Below, in pieces: positions 1-7,871 of a stretch of 30,812 bases of DNA (positions within the stretch are counted from its first letter, which is position 1; every line of letters begins with the position of its first letter). The DNA is from JBHAEC01 sp041855385. Its GTDB lineage: Bacteria; Bacillota; Negativicutes; Veillonellales; Veillonellaceae. Under the pieces are notes generated by a model that was not told where the DNA came from, searched no databases, and worked only from the letters and a program-made list of their open reading frames with translations. The stretch spans positions 1 to 30,812 of the forward strand of contig JBHAEC010000064.1 in NCBI GenBank assembly GCA_041855385.1, read 5' to 3'. Made by a program: the position numbers and the translations under genes.

Positions 1-398
1 CTACCTTTTACCCCATCTTTGTTAATTCCCTCCGCGGGCTAATGGAGTCCGATCAAAAAGCACTTGAGATGAGCAAACATTATGGCATCCCCCCTCTAAA
101 AGAGTTTCTCCACCTTCGCCTTCCTTATGCAGCCCCCTTCCTTTACACAGGGTTTAGGCTCGGTCTTGGCTATAGCTGGCGTTCACTGATAGGTGCAGAG
201 ATGATTGCCGCATCCTCCGGTTTGGGATACCTCATTTTAGATGCCCAGGCCATGGCACGTCCGGACATTGTGCTGGTGGGGGTCTTTTCTATCGGTCTGA
301 GCGGGATGATTATGGATATCCTGTTCTGCCGTATTGCGACTTCCTGTTTTGCCCGCTACTTACAAGGGGAGAAAGGAGGACGTTATGGCCTTTCTTAA
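1..398 (+). CDS. ABC transporter permease, sulfonate/nitrate/taurine class (5'-truncated)
   Basis: Inner-membrane permease half of an ABC importer. The reading frame is open from base 3 at the window edge and continues upstream of the ATG at 42, so this is the C-terminal part of a longer gene, not a 118-residue protein. Residues just before that ATG (FYPIFVNSLRGL) and the following MESDQKALEMSKHYGI form the cytoplasmic EAA-type loop that docks on the ATPase. A further segment with GFRLGLGYSWRSLIGAEM and two hydrophobic helices is typical of SsuC/TauC/NrtB permeases. It overlaps the ATPase gene by 14 bp, which suggests translational coupling. The roughly 130 residues present are about half of the usual 250-270. 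Family assignment is firm; the substrate is not determined. Confidence 0.88.
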   Translation, partial: TFYPIFVNSLRGLMESDQKALEMSKHYGIPPLKEFLHLRLPYAAPFLYTGFRLGLGYSWRSLIGAEMIAASSGLGYLILDAQAMARPDIVLVGVFSIGLSGMIMDILFCRIATSCFARYLQGEKGGRYGLS

Positions 399-1119
399 TT
401 TTGAAAATTTGGAAAAGAATTATGCCTCTCCGTCCGATCCGATTTTAGGTTTGGCCCCCCTAACAGCCACGATACCTTTGGGAAGCTTCACTGTTATTAC
501 GGGAAAGAGTGGAAGCGGAAAAACCACCTTACTTCATATCATAGCCGGATTAATCCGGGAGGATAGAGGTAATCTGAGCATTACAAAAGGAGATGAGAGA
601 TTTCCCCTTACACAAACTCAATTACGAGCCGGTCTGGTTTTTCAGGAGCCTCGATTATTGCCTTGGCTTACGGCAAAGGAAAACATGGCTTTCCCTCGCC
701 TGGGCGGCTATGACATTACAGACGATACTATAACCCATTACATAAAACTAATGGGCTTATGGGATGTACGCGACCACTACCCACATCAATTATCCGGCGG
801 ACAAGCGCAACGAGTCGCCCTGGGGCGTGCACTCTGTGCAGGTAGTCAAATCCTTCTAATGGATGAACCCTTTGCTTCGCTGGATTATTTTACACGAAAG
901 CGCCTCCAAGAGGAGGTATATCAAATCTTCCGAAAAGAAGAAAAAACGGTTCTTTTTGTGACACACGACATTCATGAAGCCGCCCTTTTAAGCGATCAGG
1001 TGTTATGCCTTCGCCCACAGGGTCCTCACACATTGTTAGAAAATACAGTTCCCTTTAGCGAACGAAGCACCTCAGCGGCTACCTTGGCTATGGAGTCCTG
1101 TATTTTACAGTCACTGTAA
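385..1119 (+). CDS. ABC transporter ATP-binding protein, SsuB/TauB class
   Basis: Cytoplasmic ATPase that powers the preceding permease. I choose the ATG at 385 because AGGAGG lies a few bases upstream and the product then starts as other SsuB-type proteins do; an in-frame start at 334 would add 17 unrelated residues. In the 244-residue protein: Walker A GKSGSGKTT at 40-48, Q-loop Gln87 followed by EPRLLPWLTAKEN (the form typical of nitrate/sulfonate/taurine ATPases), signature LSGGQ at 136-140, Walker B ILLMDE at 156-161 and switch His194. All catalytic elements are intact. The start overlaps the permease 3' end, and the substrate-binding protein follows after 47 bp. Whether it carries alkanesulfonate, taurine, nitrate or a thiamine precursor cannot be read from the ATPase. 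Confidence 0.92.
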   Translation: MAFLNFENLEKNYASPSDPILGLAPLTATIPLGSFTVITGKSGSGKTTLLHIIAGLIREDRGNLSITKGDERFPLTQTQLRAGLVFQEPRLLPWLTAKENMAFPRLGGYDITDDTITHYIKLMGLWDVRDHYPHQLSGGQAQRVALGRALCAGSQILLMDEPFASLDYFTRKRLQEEVYQIFRKEEKTVLFVTHDIHEAALLSDQVLCLRPQGPHTLLENTVPFSERSTSAATLAMESCILQSL

Positions 1120-1166
1120 CCCATTCTTCAATAAGGAGCCACTGTTTTTTATATAAGGAGAATATC

Positions 1167-2144
1167 ATGAAACGTTTTAAACTATTTGCAACTACTTTAT
1201 TTTTAGGCGCCGCTCTCGTACTAAGCGGATGTGGATCCGACAAAGCGGCTTCAGAAAAAAAGGAAGCCAAACCTGCTCATGTTCGTGCCACTTATGTTAA
1301 GTCTCCGCTGAATATGCCTTCCATCATCGAAAAACAAAACAAAACCTTTGAAACCCTTTATAAGGTTGCGGGCATTCCCTTTGAGTATTCCACTATCACA
1401 GAGGGACCAAAGCAAACGGCAGCCATGGCATCCGGAGATATTGATATTGCAAACGCGTTGGGTGGTACTTCTGCCATTTTGGCTAAAGCAAACGGGGTGG
1501 ATCTTCGCATCGTCAGCATGTATAGTCGCGCTCCGCAAGCCTTTGTAATAGTTACAAAAAATCCTGATATTCAATCCGTAGAGGATCTGAAGGGCAAAAC
1601 CGTTATCGGACCTAAAGGCACTAATCTTCACCAACTTCTTCTTATGGCTCTAGCAGAAAAAGGCCTGTCCGCTAACGATGTAAACTTTGTTTCTGCCGGT
1701 ATCCCTCAAGCTGCAGCGGCTATGGAAAACGGCAGTGCCGATGCCGCATTATTGGCCGGGCCTTCCGCACTGAAAGCAACACAACAGGGAGCCAGAATTC
1801 TTCGTGATGCACGCGGTCTTCTCAATGCCACCATCGTCATTGCGGTACGCGGTGAATTCCTCGATAAATATCCGGCGCAAGTTAAAGCATTCTTAGATGC
1901 CCATAACAAAGTGGTATCCGGCTACACGGCAAAACCTTCCGACTTTTATGCCATAGCCGCACAGGAAACAGGTTTAACCGCTGAAGAAGTAGGCACCATG
2001 GCACCATGGTACGATTTTAACACCACGGTAAAAGAAAGCGATATTCAAGATCTTGAAAAAGCGCAAGATTTCCTAATTAAGGCGGGAATGTTGCCGGCAG
2101 AAAAGAAAATTGATATCAAGTCCATGTTTGTAACAGTAAAATAA
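1167..2144 (+). CDS. ABC transporter substrate-binding lipoprotein, SsuA/NrtA/TauA family
   Basis: Extracytoplasmic ligand-binding component of the importer. The 325-residue product starts with a lipoprotein signal: Lys/Arg-rich N-terminus, hydrophobic core and lipobox LSGC with the lipidated cysteine at 22. The mature part is a type II periplasmic-binding fold of the NMT1/SsuA kind; segments such as VEDLKGKTVIGPKGTNLH and MENGSADAALLAGPS are characteristic. AAGGAG lies 8 bases before the ATG. It ends the operon and is followed by a strong hairpin terminator. Placing the binding protein last, after permease and ATPase, is common in Bacillota ssu-like loci. No cysteine or methionine biosynthesis gene is next to it, so sulfur scavenging is only one possibility. 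Confidence 0.88.
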   Translation: MKRFKLFATTLFLGAALVLSGCGSDKAASEKKEAKPAHVRATYVKSPLNMPSIIEKQNKTFETLYKVAGIPFEYSTITEGPKQTAAMASGDIDIANALGGTSAILAKANGVDLRIVSMYSRAPQAFVIVTKNPDIQSVEDLKGKTVIGPKGTNLHQLLLMALAEKGLSANDVNFVSAGIPQAAAAMENGSADAALLAGPSALKATQQGARILRDARGLLNATIVIAVRGEFLDKYPAQVKAFLDAHNKVVSGYTAKPSDFYAIAAQETGLTAEEVGTMAPWYDFNTTVKESDIQDLEKAQDFLIKAGMLPAEKKIDIKSMFVTVK

Positions 2145-2176
2145 GATTGTAACAATAAAATAAGATTACATACTAA

Positions 2177-2225
2177 AAGGACGGTAAGGAATGAATAACA
2201 TTTCATCCTTGCCGTCCTTCTTTTT
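2177..2225. terminator. Hairpin terminator between the ABC importer and hypB
   Basis: Arms AAGGACGGTAAGGA (2177-2190) and its near-complement ending at 2219 form a long stem with one wobble pair, extended by GAA/TTC-type pairs near the loop. A T-run follows on the plus strand (2218-2225). On the minus strand the stem is followed by TTTTAGTATG, so it may also stop the hypB transcript arriving from the other side. Confidence 0.85.
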
Positions 2226-2293
2226 ATCGCAAAGCTGCCAAGGCCACGTCCTTTCAGTGCCACCTCAACAAGTAAAATGCAGCTGTCATTTCC

Positions 2294-2953
2294 CTACGAT
2301 CGCCTGCAAGCTTCAATTTGCTCACGCAACCAATTTGTCCATACTTCCAGCCCTTCCTTTGTCGTACAACTTACCTCAAAAATGGGCGCTGTAGGATTTA
2401 AATTGGAAATATCTCTTTTGGCAGCTTCTTTATTAAAGGGGATATAGGGGAGTAAATCCGCTTTGTTCAAAAGTATAGCCTTAGACTCTTTAAAAATCAG
2501 GGGATACTTTAGTGGTTTATCTTCACCTTCCGTAACGGAAAGAACCACCACCTTCATGGCTTCACCGATATCAAATTCTGCAGGGCATACGAGATTGCCA
2601 ACATTTTCAATGATAATCATATCAAGATTGTCTTCATCGAGCTCTTCCAATGCCTTTTCAATCATTCGGGCATCAAGATGACACCCTCCTGCCGTATTAA
2701 TCTGAACGACGGGCACTCCGATTTTATGAATACGCTCCGCATCTTTGGCTGTAAAGAGATCTCCTTCAATAACTGCCAATCGATACTCCTTTGACAAATC
2801 TTCAAGTGTCGCCTCAAGTAAAGATGTCTTTCCTGCTCCCGGAGATCCCAGCAAGTTAAATACAAAAATCTTTTTCTCCCGAAAACGATCTTCTAACGAT
2901 TTAGCAAGTGCATCGTTTTTTGCGAGAATATCTGTCATAACCGAAACTTCCAT
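2294..2953 (-). CDS. hypB: Hydrogenase nickel incorporation GTPase HypB
   Basis: GTPase that works with HypA to deliver nickel to [NiFe]-hydrogenase, and in some organisms to urease. The 219-residue protein has P-loop GSPGAGKT (36-43), the GGCHLD motif with Cys91/His92, ENVGNLVCP with Cys123 (these Cys/His residues form the interdomain metal site in the family) and the guanine-specificity motif NKAD (163-166). It lacks the N-terminal CxxCGC and His-rich nickel-storage stretch seen in some HypB proteins, so it is the minimal form. GGGGAGG lies 4 bases upstream of the ATG. It follows hypA by 14 bp and is last in the long minus-strand run. The remaining maturation genes (hypCDEF) are not in the window. 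Confidence 0.96.
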   Translation of the reverse strand: MEVSVMTDILAKNDALAKSLEDRFREKKIFVFNLLGSPGAGKTSLLEATLEDLSKEYRLAVIEGDLFTAKDAERIHKIGVPVVQINTAGGCHLDARMIEKALEELDEDNLDMIIIENVGNLVCPAEFDIGEAMKVVVLSVTEGEDKPLKYPLIFKESKAILLNKADLLPYIPFNKEAAKRDISNLNPTAPIFEVSCTTKEGLEVWTNWLREQIEACRRS

Positions 2954-2967
2954 ACATCCTCCCCAGT

Positions 2968-3309
2968 TTATTCAATATCTACAGACAAAACTCGTAGTTC
3001 TCTTCCTGTTTCAGCTGCTACCGTGCGTCCCTCGCAGCGAGGGCACTGGAACACGTATTCCTTAATAGAAAAACACGCATCGCAATCCAGACAACGCCCT
3101 GTAAGCGGAACCTGTTGAATAGAAAGTTTCGCCCCTTCTGCCGGAGTTCCCCTAGTTACGGAGTCAAAGCAGAAGTGAAGAGAATCAGCCTCTACGCCTG
3201 CCATTTCACCGATTTGCAGCTGTACCGACTTAACGAGTTGCCCCTCATTTTCCCTAAGTACCGTAAGACATATATCCAGAATTCCTTCCGCAATGGACAT
3301 TTCATGCAT
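2968..3309 (-). CDS. hypA: Hydrogenase nickel metallochaperone HypA
   Basis: Small nickel-binding chaperone that hands Ni(II) to the hydrogenase large-subunit precursor together with HypB. The 113-residue product is of full family length. The N-terminus MHEM provides the nickel-binding His2. Two CxxC pairs, Cys73/Cys76 and Cys89/Cys92, form the structural zinc site. Its start codon lies inside the end of folD (8-bp overlap, 3302-3309), indicating coupled translation, and hypB starts 14 bp downstream. The link to folate genes is unusual for hyp genes, which are normally with hydrogenase structural or other maturation genes. Confidence 0.96.
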   Translation of the reverse strand: MHEMSIAEGILDICLTVLRENEGQLVKSVQLQIGEMAGVEADSLHFCFDSVTRGTPAEGAKLSIQQVPLTGRCLDCDACFSIKEYVFQCPRCEGRTVAAETGRELRVLSVDIE

Positions 3310-4135
3310 GGTATGCCTCCCAGAGAGCTTCCAGCATCATCGTTGTTGTTACGGACCCCACGCCTCCCGGAACCGGAGTTATGGCAGAAGTCTTTTGAGC
3401 CACCTCATCATAGTCTACATCGCCTACGGTCTTGCCATCTAGCTCATTGATCCCTACATCAATGACAACTGCGCCGTCTTTTATCATATGAGCCTTAACA
3501 AACTCCGCTTTGCCGATAGCCACAATAACAATATCCGCACGCCTTACCACAGCCGGTAAATCTTCTGTTTTCGAGTGACATATCGTCACTGTCGCATTTC
3601 TGGCGAGAAGTAAGCTTGCAAGGGGTTTTCCAACTACATTACTGCGTCCAATAATGGCCACTTCTCTTCCTTCAACGGGAATATGATAGTAGTCCAAAAT
3701 AGCCATACAAGCACGAGGTGTACAAGGAGCAAATCCCTTCTTGCCCACCGCAATAAGACCTGCATTTTTTGTTGTCAGCCCGTCCAAATCCTTCAAAGGA
3801 CTCATCAAGTCCAGTACCGCTTCCACATCTATATGTTTCGGCATAGGCATCATGGGGAGAATACCGTGAATACTCTTATCAGCATTCAGCCGCTTCACCA
3901 AATCCTCCACTTCCTCCTGCGAAGCCGTTTCCGGAAGAGAAAAAGTAGTCGCTTCAAACCCCATAGCCTTTGCCGTCTTTTGCATAAAAGAGGCATACAT
4001 TTGGGAGGCCATATCCTCTCCTACAAGCACGATTCCCATGGTAATGTGAATGCCCTGCTCTACCAGTGCCGCCACTTTCTCGCGCAACATCTCCTTATGA
4101 AAGTCCGCAACCGCTTTTCCTTTTAGCTCCAACAT
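3302..4135 (-). CDS. folD: FolD-family methylene-THF dehydrogenase, variant active site
   Basis: Member of the FolD family, which oxidises 5,10-methylene-THF with NAD(P)+ and normally also hydrolyses methenyl-THF to 10-formyl-THF. The 277-residue protein keeps the folate-domain Tyr47, the KDLDG motif with Asp118, the cofactor-domain GRSNVVGKP (163-171) and the terminal PVPGGVG. Two conserved positions are changed. In the motif that reads YVASKRK in E. coli the sequence is YASFMQK, so the catalytic Lys54 (E. coli numbering) is Met51. In the QLPLP motif the sequence is MMPMP, so Gln98 is Met95. Both residues are linked to cyclohydrolase activity in the human enzyme, so I infer a dehydrogenase-only or altered enzyme, possibly paired with a separate FchA-type cyclohydrolase elsewhere. 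A GGAGAGGG ribosome site precedes the ATG. It lies downstream of fhs across a short gap with a hairpin. Confidence 0.88.
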   Translation of the reverse strand: MLELKGKAVADFHKEMLREKVAALVEQGIHITMGIVLVGEDMASQMYASFMQKTAKAMGFEATTFSLPETASQEEVEDLVKRLNADKSIHGILPMMPMPKHIDVEAVLDLMSPLKDLDGLTTKNAGLIAVGKKGFAPCTPRACMAILDYYHIPVEGREVAIIGRSNVVGKPLASLLLARNATVTICHSKTEDLPAVVRRADIVIVAIGKAEFVKAHMIKDGAVVIDVGINELDGKTVGDVDYDEVAQKTSAITPVPGGVGSVTTTMMLEALWEAYHA

Positions 4136-4170
4136 CTTGTATCCCTCTCCATCAGTTTATTTTTGTTTAA

Positions 4171-4195
4171 ACAGGAGCTCTATAAGAGCTCCTGT
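4171..4195. terminator. Perfect 11-bp hairpin between fhs and folD (possible attenuator)
   Basis: ACAGGAGCTCT (4171-4181) and AGAGCTCCTGT (4185-4195) are exact complements with a 3-base loop. On the minus strand the stem is followed by TTTAAACAAAAATAA, a weak U-tract, so partial termination or mRNA-end protection between fhs and folD is more likely than a full stop. Confidence 0.5.
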
Positions 4196-4211
4196 CAAAT
4201 TTACAACAACC

Positions 4212-5882
4212 TTAGAACAATCCTTTGATATTGCCGTCCTCATCTACATCAATATTTTCCGCTGCCGGTCTTTTCGGTAACCCCGGCATGGTCATTACGG
4301 ATCCCGCTAACGCCACCACAAATCCTGCTCCTGCAGAAAGTCTCACTTCATTAATTTGCACTGTAAATCCTTCCGGCCGACCTAACAAGGTAGGATCATC
4401 AGAGAAAGAATACTGCGTCTTTGCAATGCATATAGGCATACCTCCGTATCCCTGTTTTTCGAAAAGAGCCAAATCTTTGGCCGCTTTTGCCGAAAATGCC
4501 ACATCTGACGCACCATAAAGAGTAATGGCGATTTTGCGTATTTTATCTACCAAACTCAAATGATTCTCGTAAAGAGGCCTATAGTTTGATTGCTTCGTTT
4601 CCAAAATTTCCAGTAAGGCTTTTCCGAGATCCATTCCGCCCTCGCCGCCTTTGGCAAATACCTGAGATAAGGCAACGGGCACACCCAAGCGGGCGCAAGC
4701 ATCGCGAATGACTTTAATTTCCTCTTCCGTATCGGTAGGGAACTCATTAATAGCAACCACTACGGGCAATCCAAAGGTTTGTAGATTTTCAATGTGTTTC
4801 TTAAGGTTTTCAAGTCCCCTGCGAAGAGCGTCCGTATTTGGTACTGCCAAGTCTGTCTTTGCTACTCCTCCATGCATCTTAAGAGCACGAATGGTCGCTA
4901 CCAGCACGGCCGCATCCGGTTTAAGTCCGGCAAATCGACACTTAATATCCAAGAACTTTTCCGCTCCCAGATCTGCACCGAAACCGGCTTCCGTAATAGC
5001 AATATCACCTAATTTAAGTGCCATTTTTGTAGCTTGAATACTGTTGCAGCCATGTGCAATATTAGCAAAAGGTCCTCCATGAATTAGAGCTGGAACCCCT
5101 TCTAAGGTCTGCACCAAATTCGGTTTTAGCGCATCCTTTAGAAGTGCCGCCATCGCACCCTGTGCCTTTAACATGCCTGCAGTCACCGGATTTCCGTCAT
5201 AGTCATAGGCCACTACTATTTTACTAAGCCGATCCTTGAGGTCAGGAATATCCATGGCCAAACAAATAATTGCCATAATCTCGGAAGCTACCGTAATATC
5301 AAAACCGTCTTCCCGAGGGACACCATTCAGTTTGCCCCCAAGTCCGATAACGAGTTTTCTAAGAGCCCGATCGTTCATATCTACGCAACGGCGCCATACA
5401 ATTTGTCTCGGATCAATATTGAGCTCATTTCCCTGTTGCAAATGATTGTCCAGCATAGCCGACAACAAGCTGTGCGCACAAGTCATGGCATGTAAATCAC
5501 CGGTAAAATGTAGGTTGATATCCTCCATAGGTACAACCTGGGAGTACCCGCCACCGGCAGCACCGCCCTTTATTCCCATGCAAGGCCCCAGAGACGGCTC
5601 ACGGAGAGCCACTACCACCTTTTTCCCCAATTTTGCGAGCCCTTGAGCAAGACCTACCGTGGTGGTTGATTTCCCTTCCCCTGCAGGCGTAGGAGAAATA
5701 GCGGTTACCAGCACAAGCTTTCCATCCGGTTTATCTTCCAGTTTTTTTCGAAGTCCATAAGAAAGCTTTGCCTTGTACTTACCGTATAATTCCAAATCCC
5801 CTTCTTCAATTCCCACTTTTTTCGCAATGTCTACTATAGGTTCCAGTACTGCTTGTTGTGCAATTTCAATGTCCGTTAACAT
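4212..5882 (-). CDS. fhs: Formate--tetrahydrofolate ligase
   Basis: ATP-dependent enzyme making 10-formyl-THF from formate and THF, the entry step of the methyl branch of one-carbon metabolism in anaerobes and a source of formyl groups for purines and initiator tRNA. The 556-residue protein is full length. It shows the P-loop-like PTPAGEGKST (64-73), the glycine-rich segment around GIKGGAAGGGYSQV, and FTGDLHA from the PROSITE-type signature. GAGGAG lies about 9 bases before the ATG. It starts 13 bp after the PBP gene ends and precedes folD, its metabolic partner. The enzyme runs reversibly, so it can also make ATP from formyl-THF. Confidence 0.97.
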   Translation of the reverse strand: MLTDIEIAQQAVLEPIVDIAKKVGIEEGDLELYGKYKAKLSYGLRKKLEDKPDGKLVLVTAISPTPAGEGKSTTTVGLAQGLAKLGKKVVVALREPSLGPCMGIKGGAAGGGYSQVVPMEDINLHFTGDLHAMTCAHSLLSAMLDNHLQQGNELNIDPRQIVWRRCVDMNDRALRKLVIGLGGKLNGVPREDGFDITVASEIMAIICLAMDIPDLKDRLSKIVVAYDYDGNPVTAGMLKAQGAMAALLKDALKPNLVQTLEGVPALIHGGPFANIAHGCNSIQATKMALKLGDIAITEAGFGADLGAEKFLDIKCRFAGLKPDAAVLVATIRALKMHGGVAKTDLAVPNTDALRRGLENLKKHIENLQTFGLPVVVAINEFPTDTEEEIKVIRDACARLGVPVALSQVFAKGGEGGMDLGKALLEILETKQSNYRPLYENHLSLVDKIRKIAITLYGASDVAFSAKAAKDLALFEKQGYGGMPICIAKTQYSFSDDPTLLGRPEGFTVQINEVRLSAGAGFVVALAGSVMTMPGLPKRPAAENIDVDEDGNIKGLF

Positions 5883-5895
5883 ATCCTCTCACTCC

Positions 5896-7860
5896 TCATC
5901 GTTGAAAATGAACCGTTACTGATTTTCCTTGCTCCAGTGCTGTACCACTACGCTCCTCTTGGGTAATGGCATAGCCCGTTCCTACCGGTTTAAACACCAA
6001 ACCTGCTTCATTTAACCACTGCCTCACTTCCCCTAATGTCCATCCTGTAAAGTCTGGAAGAATAATCTTCCCCGTCTCGTCTTTTGTCACCTCAGGAATG
6101 GACGGCCTTTCTTTCTTTGCATCCTCGTACTCTTTCGTCACTGAAGGAGACAACTGATAGTATCGCACCAACTGTGTCATAATATCCCTAAATACAGGCG
6201 CCGCAATCTGTCCGCCATAATATACGCCACTGGGATCATCGATTACTATCAGTGCCACGAACTTGGCGTCCTCCACGGGCCCGAATCCGACAAATGATGC
6301 TATATAGCGTCCTTCCAGGTATCCGCCGTGTTTCGTATCCAGCTTTTGTGCCGTCCCCGTTTTTCCGCCAAATTTATAGCCTTCCACCATCGCACGGCCA
6401 CCGCCACCTTCCGAAATTTCCTTCTCCAGAATGTCTACGATTATCTTGGCTGTTTCCGCCGATATAGGCTGTCCAACTTCCTTCGTTTCCGTTGCACGCT
6501 CTACCGTTCCGTCAGGGCTGTTCACGGAACGGATAATATGCGGCCTAACCATCTTGCCGTTATTGGCAATCGCACCGAAGGCCTGTACCATCTGAAGGGG
6601 CGTTACCGCTATCCCCTGTCCGATTGACATGGATGCCGTATCAATACCTCTCATTTCCGAAGGATTAAACAAAATCCCTTCTCCTTCACCGGGAAGCTCT
6701 ATATCCGTCTGCTTTCCGAAACCAAAGCGTTTTGCATACTCTGTTAACTGTTCCGGACCGACCTTGAGACCAATGTACGCCATACCTGTATTAATAGAAT
6801 ATTTCAAAATATCGATAAGGCGGACATCACCGTTTGCTTCACGGTCCCAGTTTTGAATCGTTTCTCCCGAAACAGTTATAGATCCTTGGTCATGATACAC
6901 TTCATCAATGGCCCACTTTCCGGAATCAAGGGCACTGGCCGCCACAATGGGTTTAAATGTGGATCCCGGTTCGTATAGATTAACCACGGATCGATTGGTA
7001 AAATCCTCCTCACGACCTTCGGAGAAGCGATTCGGGTCATAAGTAGGACGGTTTGCCATGGCCAATATTTCACCCGTCTTCGGATCCATGATAATAATGC
7101 TCGCTCCTGCCGCCTTCGTCTCCGTCATGGCCTTGTTGAGTGCCCGCTCTGCAATAAACTGGATGGTCGCATCAATGGTAAGAGTGACGCTCTTTTCCTT
7201 CTCCGGCCTAAACCGGGAGAGAACGGATCCGAAAATAGGGTTTCCGTGGCGATCCGTTGCCACCAATTCTTTTGTAATGGCCCCCTTAATCTCATCGTCC
7301 ATAACCATTTCAAGGCCATCCAGCCCTTTATCGTCAATCCCTACAAATCCAAGTACCTGAGCCGCCAGCTCTCCATTCGGATAAAAGCGCCTGCTTTCCG
7401 GCACAAAATTAAGTCCTTCTATTTTATCTTCCTTCAAAATCTTTGCTACTGCATCGGACATCTCTTTGTCCATCATGCGATCAATCCACACAAACGCCGT
7501 ATCCTCTGAAAGCTTCTCAACCAAAGACGCTTCATCCAAACGAACATAGGGAGCCAATTTTTGAGCTATTTCCGAAGGAGAGATATTGGCCGCTTTTAGC
7601 ATATGGGGGTCCGCATAAAGAGATTTACTGATAGCACTGACTGCCAGCGGTCTACCATGTCTGTCATAAATCGTTCCCCTGGGAGACTGCAGTTTTCGGC
7701 TCTCTTCGATTTGTTGCTGACTTTTCTCGGCATATTTGCTTCCCTCCACAATTTGAAGGAAGAAAAGTCGGACTATCAGTGCCACCACAGCCAAAAACAA
7801 GACTCCCAGTATAAAAAATGTTCTATTTTGAATCGTTCTTACCTCAAACCGTCTCAACAT
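5896..7860 (-). CDS. Class B penicillin-binding protein with PASTA domain (FtsI/SpoVD type)
   Basis: Peptidoglycan transpeptidase for septal (or spore cortex) wall synthesis, anchored by one N-terminal membrane helix (about 13-37) with the catalytic part outside. In the 654-residue protein: dimerisation region starting at SPRGTIYDR (59-67), active-site STFK (Ser300, Lys303) within YEPGSTFKP, SIN at 355-357 and KTG at 500-502. A single PASTA domain fills roughly the last 70 residues. Start ATG at 7860 has GGAG 8 bases upstream. It lies 11 bp after cca and 13 bp before fhs, not in a division and cell wall cluster, so whether it is the main FtsI or a second paralogue such as SpoVD cannot be settled here. 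Confidence 0.9.
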   Translation of the reverse strand: MLRRFEVRTIQNRTFFILGVLFLAVVALIVRLFFLQIVEGSKYAEKSQQQIEESRKLQSPRGTIYDRHGRPLAVSAISKSLYADPHMLKAANISPSEIAQKLAPYVRLDEASLVEKLSEDTAFVWIDRMMDKEMSDAVAKILKEDKIEGLNFVPESRRFYPNGELAAQVLGFVGIDDKGLDGLEMVMDDEIKGAITKELVATDRHGNPIFGSVLSRFRPEKEKSVTLTIDATIQFIAERALNKAMTETKAAGASIIIMDPKTGEILAMANRPTYDPNRFSEGREEDFTNRSVVNLYEPGSTFKPIVAASALDSGKWAIDEVYHDQGSITVSGETIQNWDREANGDVRLIDILKYSINTGMAYIGLKVGPEQLTEYAKRFGFGKQTDIELPGEGEGILFNPSEMRGIDTASMSIGQGIAVTPLQMVQAFGAIANNGKMVRPHIIRSVNSPDGTVERATETKEVGQPISAETAKIIVDILEKEISEGGGGRAMVEGYKFGGKTGTAQKLDTKHGGYLEGRYIASFVGFGPVEDAKFVALIVIDDPSGVYYGGQIAAPVFRDIMTQLVRYYQLSPSVTKEYEDAKKERPSIPEVTKDETGKIILPDFTGWTLGEVRQWLNEAGLVFKPVGTGYAITQEERSGTALEQGKSVTVHFQR

Positions 7861-7871
7861 ACCCTTCTCCC

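Noticed and set aside
42..398. Stand-alone 118-residue protein starting at ATG 42
   Set aside because: The frame is open upstream to base 3 and encodes permease sequence there, so it is a truncated ABC permease.
3683..4126. 147-residue plus-strand reading frame opposite folD
   Set aside because: It lies entirely antisense to a clearly conserved gene, has no ribosome site and no recognisable domain. The same holds for other long antisense frames in fhs, PBP, fbpB-like, cca and pst genes.
5883..5895. Tetrahydrofolate riboswitch before fhs
   Set aside because: The gap to the PBP gene is only 13 bp, too short for any riboswitch.
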